Assembly (NCBI RefSeq): GCF_040581415.1 | Contig: NZ_CP114014.1 | Location: 5,208,001-5,272,000, forward strand | Direction of reading: 5' to 3' | Source of the DNA: Paraconexibacter sp040581415 | GTDB taxonomy: Bacteria > Actinomycetota > Thermoleophilia > Solirubrobacterales > Solirubrobacteraceae | DNA: 64,000 nt | In this document: in pieces, positions 55,888 through 63,014 of the stretch | Numbering within the stretch: the stretch's first letter is position 1 | Layout: each line of letters opens with the position of its first letter | Notes under the pieces: generated by a model | Told to the model about the DNA's origin: nothing | Databases searched by the model: none | What the model saw: only the letters and a program-made list of their open reading frames with translations | Translations under genes and position numbers: made by a program

Positions 55888-57162
55888 ATGACTCCCGTGA
55901 CCGCACTCGAGACCTCCCTCCTCCGCATCGCGACGGCCGGCTCCGTCGACGACGGCAAGTCGACCCTGATCGGGCGGCTGCTGTACGACTCCAAGGCGAT
56001 CCTCGCCGACCAGCTGGAGCAGGTGCAGGAGGCGTCCGAGCGCCGCTCCGGCGAGGGCGGCCTGGACCTGTCGCTGCTGACCGACGGCCTGCGGGCCGAG
56101 CGCGAGCAGGGCATCACCATCGACGTCGCCTACCGCTACTTCCAGACCGCGCGCCGCAAGTTCGTCCTGGCCGACACGCCCGGGCACGTGCAGTACACGC
56201 GCAACATGGTCACCGGTGCGTCGACGGCGGACGTCGCGATCATCCTGATCGACGCGCGCCACGGCGTCGTCGAGCAGACGCGCCGCCACACGTTCATCGC
56301 GTCGCTGCTCGGCATCCCGCACCTCGCGGTCGCCGTCAACAAGATGGACCTCGTCGACTACGCCGAGGACGTCTTCGACGGCATCGTCCGGGACTTCCTC
56401 GCCCTCGCCCGCCAGCTGCGGGTCCCCGACGTGCAGTTCTTCCCGATCAGCGCGAAGCTCGGCGACAACGTGGTCGACGCGTCGACCACGATGCCCTGGT
56501 ACGCCGGGACGCCGCTGCTCGAGCACCTCGAGACGATGTCGCTGGCCGACGACGTGGCCGGCCAGGACGCGCGCTTCCCCGTGCAGTGGGTCATCCGCGA
56601 CCACGACGCCGACTACCGCGGCTACGCCGGCACGATCGCCGGGGGCGTCCTGCGTCCCGGCGACGCCGTCGTCGTCCACCCGAGCGGGGTGCGGTCGACG
56701 ATCGCCGCCGTCGAGACCCTCGACGGCGAGCTCGACGCCGCCGCCGCGCCGATGTCCGTGACGGTCCGGCTGACCGACAACGTCGACGCCTCCCGCGGGG
56801 ACATGATCGTCAAGGTGCCCTCGGGGGACGACGAGCAGGCCCCGGTCGTCACGCGGAGGATCACCGCCGACGTCGCCTGGATGTCCGAGGACGCGCTGCG
56901 GCCCGGCGCGCGCCTGGCGCTGAAGCACACGACGTCGACGGTCCGTGCGATCGTGGACACGCTGGACGACGTGCTCGACATCACGACGCTCGAGCGGGTG
57001 GCCGCCCCCGCCGAGCTGACGCTCAACGACATCGGCCGCGTGCAGCTGAAGGTCTCCCGCGAGCTCGCGGTCGACCCCTACGAGCGCAACCGCACGACGG
57101 GCTCGTTCATCCTGATCGACGAGTCCACGAACGAGACGGTCGGCGCGGGCATGATCCGCTAG
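55888..57162 (+). CDS. cysN: Sulfate adenylyltransferase subunit 1 (GTPase)
   Basis: 424 residues from the ATG at 55888 (a GTG directly before it is also in frame). EF-Tu-like GTPase: P-loop GSVDDGKSTLIGRLLYD, AEREQGITIDVAYRYF (switch I), ADTPGHVQYTRNMVTGAS (switch II), VNKMDLVDY and domain II from about 200. There is no C-terminal APS kinase (CysC) fusion, consistent with direct APS reduction by the CysH above. Last gene of the operon; two hairpin-bearing repeats follow. Confidence 0.97.
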   Translation: MTPVTALETSLLRIATAGSVDDGKSTLIGRLLYDSKAILADQLEQVQEASERRSGEGGLDLSLLTDGLRAEREQGITIDVAYRYFQTARRKFVLADTPGHVQYTRNMVTGASTADVAIILIDARHGVVEQTRRHTFIASLLGIPHLAVAVNKMDLVDYAEDVFDGIVRDFLALARQLRVPDVQFFPISAKLGDNVVDASTTMPWYAGTPLLEHLETMSLADDVAGQDARFPVQWVIRDHDADYRGYAGTIAGGVLRPGDAVVVHPSGVRSTIAAVETLDGELDAAAAPMSVTVRLTDNVDASRGDMIVKVPSGDDEQAPVVTRRITADVAWMSEDALRPGARLALKHTTSTVRAIVDTLDDVLDITTLERVAAPAELTLNDIGRVQLKVSRELAVDPYERNRTTGSFILIDESTNETVGAGMIR

Positions 57163-57197
57163 CGCGGGTCGCGCGGAGGACCCGCCGCCCGGCAAGC

Positions 57198-57245
57198 TGA
57201 ACCCGGGTTCCGCCACCCCCGCGGTGGTCAGAGTCCGGATGACGC
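57198..57245. repeat. 48-nt direct repeat with internal hairpin, copy 1 (family E)
   Basis: 45 of 48 positions match copy 2, 72 nt downstream. An inner stem (CCACC...GGTGG) extends imperfectly to CCCGGGTTCCG paired with CGGACTCTG, so the unit is a degenerate palindrome. Confidence 0.9.
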
Positions 57246-57269
57246 GCCACCGGGCGGCCACCCGAAAGG

Positions 57270-57317
57270 TGAACCCGGGGTCCGCCACCTCTGCGGTGGT
57301 CAGAGTCCGGATGACGC
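57270..57317. repeat. 48-nt direct repeat with internal hairpin, copy 2 (family E)
   Basis: Second copy, between convergent cysN and the DUF2339 gene. Together the copies could end transcription from both sides. Confidence 0.9.
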
Positions 57318-57345
57318 CCGCGGCGGACGGCGCGCTTGCGGGACG

Positions 57346-59571
57346 TCAGCGGAAGGTGGTCTCCGCCTCGCGGAAGTCCGGCGCCGCCTCCGGGCGCAGC
57401 CGGGCGTGGGCGTAGGCGGCGACCAAGAGCAGCAGGCCGACCGCGATGCAGGCGATGACGCGCCACGCGGCGGCGAGCGTCGCCAGGTCGACGAGGAACA
57501 GCTTCCCGGCGGACAGGGCGAGCAGGCCGAGGGCTGCGGTCCGCAGCGCCGCGTCGTCCCGGCTGAGGCCGACGATCAGCGCGGCGACGCCGGTGGCCGC
57601 CCACAGTGCGGTGAGCTGCAGCTGTCCCTGCATGTCGTCGCCCGACCCGGGCTGGAACGCCACCGCCGTGAGCGACGCGAGGTAAAGCGCCACCAGGCCC
57701 GCCCCGGTCGCCAGCGGCAGCGCCCAGGTGTTGAACGACAGGCTGCGGCGCAGCTCGCGGGCGGCCCACGCCCCGGCGAGGCCGACGCCCGCCAGGCCGG
57801 CCGCCGCGCGTCCGAGCTCGTCCAGCGGGGCGCCGAGGCCGATCGGCGCGGCCTGGTCGATCAGGCACCAGCCGAGCGCACCGGCAAGGTGGACGACGGC
57901 CGCGCCGGCCGCGGTGGGGTCGTCGGTCCGCTGGGCCAGCGTCGCCAGGCCGGCGGCGAACACCGCCCAGACCAGGGTCAGCGTGAGGCCGTCGAGCGTC
58001 AGCACCGCGAGCAGGACCAGGGCGGTGAAGCCGAGGACGTCCAGCAGCTGCCGCGGCTCCTCGACCAGCCGCGCCGCGCCGAACGCCGCGCCGGCGCCGG
58101 CGGCGAGCAGCAGGCCTGCGACCAGCGTGAGCTCGCCGCCGTCGGACAGCGCGACGTCGAGCTCGGCGCTCACGCCGATCGTGGCGAGCATGACGTGGAC
58201 GCCGAGGCCGGTCAGCGCGGCGGGACGGTCGGGTGTCGCCAGCGTCCGGCGTGCGAGCCAGGCGAACACCAGGACCGCGACGATCCAGCCGGCCGCGCGG
58301 ACGGGTCCGTCGAGGGACAGCGTGTAGGTCACCTCGGCGAGCACGGCCCCGACGACCAGGACGAGCACGGTGAGGTCGTTGCCGAGTCGGTCCGACCGGC
58401 GCAGCCCGGCCCACGCGGCGAGGTGCGCGGCCGCCAGGGCACCGAGCCAGGCGATGGCGGCGGCGGTCGGCGCGAGCTCGTCGATCAGCGCGTAGCCGGC
58501 GATCGCCAGCACGGCCGACGTCGCGAGCTGGAGCATCAGCGACGAGGTGCGCAGCGTCGCGAGCGGCTCACGCAGCTCGCGGCCGACCGCCGACAGGACG
58601 CCGAGCGCGCCGAAGCCGATGAGCGTCAACAGCGTGGCCGGCAGGCCGTAGGTGTCGTCGGTCAGCGCGAGCGCGCCGAGCCACTGCGGCGTGGCGGTCG
58701 CCGCGATCGCGACGCCCAGCCAGCCCCAACGGCGGTGCAGCGTGACGGCGACGGCGCAGGCCGTCGCGACGAACAGCAGCACGAGGCCGGTCGGCTCGGC
58801 GATCGCCTCGGAGATCGACGGCGACAGCACCGCCCCGATCAGACCGAGGCCGGCGATCGCGCTGGCGTTCCAGCGCAAGGCGAGCGACACGCCGAGCGCG
58901 CCGACGCCGGCTGCCAGGACGGCTCCGGGGACGGCCGGGATCAGGTCGTAGATGCTGGTGGCGAAGCCGACCGCGAGGAACAGGCCCGCGATGCCGGTGC
59001 CGATCGCCGCGAGCGCGGCCGTCGTCCGCCCGCGGCGCTCCTGCAGGAAGCTGCCGACGCCGATGAGGGCGCCGGAGGCGAGGGCGCCGATGAGGCAGCG
59101 GCGGGACTCGTCGAGCCAGCCGCTCGAGACGCCGAGCGCGAAGAGGAACGCGAGGCCGGCGAGGATCGCGGCGCCGCCGACCCAGGCGAGGACGCGGCCG
59201 CCGAGCAGCTGCTCGACGGTCAGCGCGGGCTTGGCGGCAGCGACGCGAGCCGGGGCCGGGGCCGGGGTTGGCGCTGGCGCCGGTCCGGCCGCCACCGAGC
59301 CGTCGAGTGATAGCTGACGCGCGGACGAGTGTGCCTCAGCTATCACTCGGCGCGGGTCGGGCCGGGGGGCCGGGCGCGGGGCAAGGCCGGCCGGGAGCTC
59401 CGGAGTCGCCAGCGACGCCGCGCGACCCGCAGCGGGCGCGGGCCATGCGGCAGCCGCGCCGCTCACGGGGGCCGCGGACGCCGGGCGCGCCTCGACGCGG
59501 ATCAGCCGCTCGCGGGTGTCGCCCATCAGGCGCTCGAGCTCGTCGATGCGATCGGTCGTGGTGGCGGTCAT
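57346..59571 (-). CDS. DUF2339 polytopic membrane protein
   Basis: 741 residues from the ATG at 59571. A short N-terminal coiled coil (TTDRIDELERLMGDTRERLIRVEAR) and an Ala/Pro-rich linker (about 35-105) precede LTVEQLLGGRVLAWVGGAAILAGLAFLFALGVSSGWL, the typical DUF2339 start, then about twenty transmembrane segments to the C-terminus. Function of the family is unknown. Within the linker, residues RRVIAEAHSSARQLSLDGS come from a perfect palindrome (59304-59349), so they look inserted. Divergent from a TetR gene over a 116-bp gap with dyads. Confidence 0.85.
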   Translation of the reverse strand: MTATTTDRIDELERLMGDTRERLIRVEARPASAAPVSGAAAAWPAPAAGRAASLATPELPAGLAPRPAPRPDPRRVIAEAHSSARQLSLDGSVAAGPAPAPTPAPAPARVAAAKPALTVEQLLGGRVLAWVGGAAILAGLAFLFALGVSSGWLDESRRCLIGALASGALIGVGSFLQERRGRTTAALAAIGTGIAGLFLAVGFATSIYDLIPAVPGAVLAAGVGALGVSLALRWNASAIAGLGLIGAVLSPSISEAIAEPTGLVLLFVATACAVAVTLHRRWGWLGVAIAATATPQWLGALALTDDTYGLPATLLTLIGFGALGVLSAVGRELREPLATLRTSSLMLQLATSAVLAIAGYALIDELAPTAAAIAWLGALAAAHLAAWAGLRRSDRLGNDLTVLVLVVGAVLAEVTYTLSLDGPVRAAGWIVAVLVFAWLARRTLATPDRPAALTGLGVHVMLATIGVSAELDVALSDGGELTLVAGLLLAAGAGAAFGAARLVEEPRQLLDVLGFTALVLLAVLTLDGLTLTLVWAVFAAGLATLAQRTDDPTAAGAAVVHLAGALGWCLIDQAAPIGLGAPLDELGRAAAGLAGVGLAGAWAARELRRSLSFNTWALPLATGAGLVALYLASLTAVAFQPGSGDDMQGQLQLTALWAATGVAALIVGLSRDDAALRTAALGLLALSAGKLFLVDLATLAAAWRVIACIAVGLLLLVAAYAHARLRPEAAPDFREAETTFR
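59304..59349. repeat. 46-nt palindromic element family F (coding)
   Basis: Perfect 14-nt arms CGAGTGATAGCTGA (59304-59317) and its complement (59336-59349) around an 18-nt centre, in frame inside the linker of the DUF2339 gene. The arms are much richer in A and T than the surrounding coding sequence, suggesting foreign origin. Confidence 0.92.
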
Positions 59572-59609
59572 GTGCGGCGGGCTCCTGGAGTAGGCGTCTT
59601 GTCGACCAT

Positions 59610-59623
59610 CGGTCAGCGGACCG
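59610..59623. promoter_or_regulatory. Candidate TetR half of a double operator
   Basis: CGGTCAGCGGACCG contains CGGTC and GACCG in inverted orientation, 13-26 nt before the site at 59636, in the gap between the TetR gene and the DUF2339 gene. Confidence 0.4.
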
Positions 59624-59635
59624 TAGCACGGCCAC

Positions 59636-59648
59636 TGACCGTCGGTCA
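59636..59648. promoter_or_regulatory. Candidate TetR operator
   Basis: TGACCGTCGGTCA is a perfect 6+1+6 dyad in the divergent gap. A related dyad is at 25703-25718. Confidence 0.6.
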
Positions 59649-59671
59649 ACACCTTGTCGACCGGCGGTTGG

Positions 59672-59677
59672 TACGCT
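59672..59677 (+). promoter_or_regulatory. Candidate -10 box TACGCT for the gene at 59688
   Basis: TACGCT, 10 nt before the ATG of the TetR gene, downstream of its putative operator. Confidence 0.45.
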
Positions 59678-59687
59678 CGATGACACG

Positions 59688-60308
59688 ATGAGCACCCCCG
59701 CCTACAAGCGCCTCGAGAACGACGAGCGGCGACGGCGCCTCGTCGAGCTCGGGGAGCAGCTCTTCATCGAGCACTCGTTCGACGAGATCTCGATGGCCCA
59801 GATCGCCCGCGAGGCCGGCGTCTCCAAGGCGCTGCTCTACCACTACTTCCCCAGCAAGCAGGAGTTCTTCGTCGCGACGCTCACCACGCGCGCAGAGGAG
59901 CTCGTGCAGCGCGTGACCCCCGACCCGTCGCTGCCCCCGGCGCAGGCGCTGCTGCGCAGCCTCTACGCGTACGTCGGCTGGATCAGCGAGCACCGCGACG
60001 GCTTCGTCAAGCTCCTGCGCAGCGCGGCGATCGTGCCCGAGGTCGACGACATCGTGCGCCAGGTCCGCGACGGCACCGCGACCCGCATCATCGACGGCCT
60101 GGCCGAGGCGTCCGGGGAGACCCCCACGCCGATCGCCCGTATCGCGGTCGCCGGCTGGCTGTCGTTCATGGACGGCGCGATCCTGGCCTGGCTGGACCAC
60201 CCCGACGTGCAGCAGGACCAGCTGATCGGGCTGTTGGTCGGATCGCTCCTGGGGTCGCTCACCGCGGCCGGCGCGGGCTCGCTCGCCCAGGCAGCCGCCG
60301 GGGGCTGA
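59688..60308 (+). CDS. TetR-family transcriptional regulator
   Basis: 206 residues. Strong TetR DNA-binding domain: RRRLVELGEQLFIEHSFDEISMAQIAREAGVSKALLYHYFPSKQEFFVATL (helix-turn-helix about 38-57). The C-terminal ligand domain is all-helical (RSLYAYVGWISEHRDGFVKLLRSAA, AGWLSFMDGAILAWLDHPDVQQDQLIGLLVGSL), similar to regulators of lipid or fatty-acid metabolism. Divergent from the DUF2339 gene over two dyads, so control of that gene and itself is likely. It also precedes the carboxylase alpha gene by 69 nt, which has its own promoter box. Confidence 0.92.
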   Translation: MSTPAYKRLENDERRRRLVELGEQLFIEHSFDEISMAQIAREAGVSKALLYHYFPSKQEFFVATLTTRAEELVQRVTPDPSLPPAQALLRSLYAYVGWISEHRDGFVKLLRSAAIVPEVDDIVRQVRDGTATRIIDGLAEASGETPTPIARIAVAGWLSFMDGAILAWLDHPDVQQDQLIGLLVGSLLGSLTAAGAGSLAQAAAGG

Positions 60309-60362
60309 GCCCCGGGTAACGCTCGTTCCGCAGGCAGACCGCGCGCACCCCCGCGGGCGATA

Positions 60363-60368
60363 TAGCCT
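60363..60368 (+). promoter_or_regulatory. Candidate -10 box TAGCCT for the gene at 60378
   Basis: TAGCCT within TATAGCCT, 9 nt before the ATG of the carboxylase alpha gene. Confidence 0.45.
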
Positions 60369-60377
60369 TCCGGCCCT

Positions 60378-62174
60378 ATGTTCAGCAAGATCCTGATCGC
60401 CAACCGTGGTGAGATCGCCATCCGGGTCGCGCGCGCATGCCGCGAGATGGGCATCGCGTCGGTCGCCGTCTATTCAGAGACCGACCGTCACGCGCTGCAC
60501 CCGACGAAGGCCGACGAGGCGTTCTTCATCGGGGAGGGGCCGGCTGCTGACAACTACCTCAACGTCCAGAAGATCATCGACGTCGCCAAGGAGTCCGGCG
60601 CCGAGGCGATCCATCCGGGCTACGGCTTCCTGGCCGAGAACGCGCCCTTCGCCCGCGCCTGCGACGAGGCCGGGATCGTGTTCATCGGCCCGCCCGCCAG
60701 CGCGATCGACGCGATGGGCTCGAAGACGATGGCCCGCGAGCTGATGCAGAAGGCGGGCGTCCCGATCGTCCCCGGCACGACCGAGGCCGTCGACACGTAC
60801 GAGGATGCGCTCCGCATCGCGAACGACGAGATCGGCTTCCCCGTCGCGGTCAAGGCGTCGGCCGGCGGCGGCGGCAAGGGCTTCCGCGTCGCGCTGACCG
60901 AGGACAAGCTGAAGGACGCCTTCGAGGGCGCCAGCCGCGAGGGCGAGAAGTTCTTCTCCGACGGCACCGTCTACCTCGAGCGCTACCTCCCCGAGCCGCG
61001 CCACGTCGAGGTCCAGATCCTCGCCGACAAGCACGGCAACTGCATCCATCTCGGCGAGCGCGACTGCTCGATCCAGCGCCGCCACCAGAAGCTCATCGAG
61101 GAGTCGCCCGCCCCGTCGTGGGTCGTCGACGAGGAGATGCGCGAGCGCATCGGCAAGATCGGCATCGAGGCCGCCAAGGCCGTCGACTACGTCGGTGCCG
61201 GCACGATCGAGGGCATGCTGCAGGGCACGGAGTACTTCTTCCTGGAGATGAACACCCGCGTCCAGGTCGAGCACTGCGTGACCGAGATGACGACGGGCAT
61301 CGACATCGTCAAGCAGGGCATCAAGGCCGCCGCCGGCCTCGAGCTCGACTACAAGCAGGAGGACGTCGTCCTCCGCGGCCACTCGATCGAGTGCCGCATC
61401 AACGCCGAGAGCGCGCCGCGCAACTTCGCGCCCGCCCCCGGCCCCATCGGCAACTACAAGGAGCCGACCGGCCCCGGCGTCCGCGTCGACTCCGGCGTGC
61501 AGGCCTTCGGCGAGGTCTCGCCGATGTACGACCCGATGGTCTCCAAGCTGATCGTCTGGGACGCGGACCGCGAGCAGGCCACGCAGCGCATGCTGCGCGC
61601 GCTGGACGAGTACGAGATCGAGGGCCTCGAGACCCTGATCCCGTTCCACAAGGCGCTGCTGTCGACCAAGGACTGGGCCGAGGGCTCGATCTGCAAGGAC
61701 CTCGTCGAAGACAAGGAGTGGCTGAAGTCGACGGCTCCCGCGCCCGTCGAGCGCTACGAGAAGGACGACGAGGAGGACCTGATCACGAAGGACTACTTCG
61801 TGGAGGTCAACGGCAAGCGGTTCGACGTGAAGGTCACCGGCGAGGGCTTCGAGGGCGGCGCCGTCGCGGCTCCGGCCGGGAAGGGCGGCCCCAAGAAGCG
61901 CGGCGAGCGCAAGAAGGCCGCCGGCGGCGGGCCCGACCTGCTCGAGGCGCCGCTGCAGGGGAACATGTGGAAGGTCCTCGTCAAGCAGGGCGACACGGTC
62001 GAAGAGGGCCAGCTCATCTGCATCATCGAGGCGATGAAGATGGAGAACGAGATCACCGCGCACAAGGCCGGCACGATCTCCGAGCTTCATATCGAGGAGG
62101 GCGCGCCGATCAACACGGGTGCCCCGATCGCCACCATCACGGCGCCGGCCGCGGAACCTGCTGCAGCGGAGTAG
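60378..62174 (+). CDS. pccA: Acyl-CoA carboxylase alpha subunit (biotin carboxylase + BCCP)
   Basis: 598 residues. Biotin carboxylase domains at 1-450: FSKILIANRGEIAIRVARACREMGI, EAIHPGYGFLAENAPFA, the glycine-rich ATP lid KASAGGGGKGFRVA, RDCSIQRRHQKLIEESP and FFLEMNTRVQVEHCVTEM. A Lys/Gly linker (about 490-520) leads to the biotin-carrier domain (about 525-590) with Lys554 in IIEAMKMENEI as the biotinylated residue. The ATP-driven carboxylation of biotin feeds the beta subunit at 46108. Linker composition and length fit actinobacterial AccA/PccA chains. Confidence 0.95.
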   Translation: MFSKILIANRGEIAIRVARACREMGIASVAVYSETDRHALHPTKADEAFFIGEGPAADNYLNVQKIIDVAKESGAEAIHPGYGFLAENAPFARACDEAGIVFIGPPASAIDAMGSKTMARELMQKAGVPIVPGTTEAVDTYEDALRIANDEIGFPVAVKASAGGGGKGFRVALTEDKLKDAFEGASREGEKFFSDGTVYLERYLPEPRHVEVQILADKHGNCIHLGERDCSIQRRHQKLIEESPAPSWVVDEEMRERIGKIGIEAAKAVDYVGAGTIEGMLQGTEYFFLEMNTRVQVEHCVTEMTTGIDIVKQGIKAAAGLELDYKQEDVVLRGHSIECRINAESAPRNFAPAPGPIGNYKEPTGPGVRVDSGVQAFGEVSPMYDPMVSKLIVWDADREQATQRMLRALDEYEIEGLETLIPFHKALLSTKDWAEGSICKDLVEDKEWLKSTAPAPVERYEKDDEEDLITKDYFVEVNGKRFDVKVTGEGFEGGAVAAPAGKGGPKKRGERKKAAGGGPDLLEAPLQGNMWKVLVKQGDTVEEGQLICIIEAMKMENEITAHKAGTISELHIEEGAPINTGAPIATITAPAAEPAAAE

Positions 62175-62229
62175 CACGGAAATCGACACGCAGTAGACTT
62201 TCCGCACAGCTTCTGGCCTGAATCGTCAC

Positions 62230-62235
62230 GGAAGG
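62230..62235 (+). promoter_or_regulatory. Ribosome binding site for the GTG at 62241
   Basis: GGAAGG, 5 nt before GTG. A TAGACT box at 62194 would give a leader of roughly 35-40 nt. Confidence 0.5.
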
Positions 62236-62240
62236 CGAAG

Positions 62241-62489
62241 GTGGTGCGGGTGTTCTTCTCAGTCGTCGCAGTGGTGTTCGTCGGTGTTCCGCTGTTTGCC
62301 CTTGCCATCAGCGTCGCGCGCACGACGGTCGGCGTCCTGGCGCGACGGCGGGCGGAGCGTGCTGCCGAGGCCGCGCCCGAGCCGGCCCCGCGTCCCCCCG
62401 CGGCCGTCTCGCGCCCGATCGGCGCGAGCGCCGAGGCCGAGCTCAAGGTTCCGGGAGCGATGACCGCGGGCGTGCGCGCCCGCGGGTAG
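62241..62489 (+). CDS. Small single-helix membrane protein
   Basis: 82 residues from a GTG with a ribosome site. One N-terminal transmembrane helix (VFFSVVAVVFVGVPLFALAISVA) then a basic/Ala-rich cytoplasmic tail (ARRRAERAAEAAPEPAPRPP). No motif that names a function. It stands alone between the carboxylase alpha and GNAT genes on the same strand. Confidence 0.65.
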   Translation: MVRVFFSVVAVVFVGVPLFALAISVARTTVGVLARRRAERAAEAAPEPAPRPPAAVSRPIGASAEAELKVPGAMTAGVRARG

Positions 62490-62498
62490 CAGTCGCAC

Positions 62499-62504
62499 TA
62501 CGCT
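62499..62504 (+). promoter_or_regulatory. Candidate -10 box TACGCT for the gene at 62512
   Basis: TACGCT, 7 nt before the ATG of the GNAT gene; leaderless spacing. Confidence 0.5.
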
Positions 62505-62511
62505 GGGCGCC

Positions 62512-63000
62512 ATGAGTGCCGACGGACCGCACACCTGGATCGCCGAGCGGCACGAGGCCGGGACGGTCGCAGAGCTGCTGATCGGGTTTCGCAACCACCT
62601 CGGCTACGACTGGCCGTCCGACGACGCGTTCCGCGCCGGCGTCGAGCGCCTGATCGACGACACCGCCACCGACTACGTGCTCGGCGCCGTCGCCGCCGGT
62701 GCCCCGGCCACCGGCGTCGTCCAGCTGCGGTTCCGGTACGGCATCTGGCGCGAGGGCTTCGACTGCCTGGTCGAGGACGTGTACGTGGCCGACGCCGCAC
62801 GCGGGGCCGGGCTGGGCCGGGCGCTGATGGAGCGCGCCACGGCACGCGCCCTCGAGCGGGGCTGCCGCCGGATGGAGCTCGACGCGAACGAGACAAACGC
62901 GGCCGCGGTCGCCCTCTACGAGTCGCTCGGGTTCGTGAGCCAGAGCACCGCCTACGACGGCCGCGACCTCTACTACCGGCGGCACCTGCCGCACGAGTAG
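62512..63000 (+). CDS. GNAT-family N-acetyltransferase
   Basis: 162 residues. GNAT core: VAELLIGFRNHLGYDWPSDDAFRAGVERLI, VVQLRFRYGIWREGFDCLVEDVYVADAARGAGLGRALMERATARALERG with the acetyl-CoA loop RGAGLGRAL, then MELDANETNAAAVALYESLGFV, the usual N-x-x-A...Y-x-x-x-GF motif. Substrate unknown. Convergent with the partial gene at 63015 (14 nt apart). Confidence 0.92.
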   Translation: MSADGPHTWIAERHEAGTVAELLIGFRNHLGYDWPSDDAFRAGVERLIDDTATDYVLGAVAAGAPATGVVQLRFRYGIWREGFDCLVEDVYVADAARGAGLGRALMERATARALERGCRRMELDANETNAAAVALYESLGFVSQSTAYDGRDLYYRRHLPHE

Positions 63001-63014
63001 CCGGCCGCGCCCGG

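Noticed and set aside
59304..59349. Both strands of the palindrome encode the same peptide (RRVIA...QLSL)
   Set aside because: Any palindrome gives the same arms in some frame on the other strand, so this is not separate evidence for a dual-strand gene.
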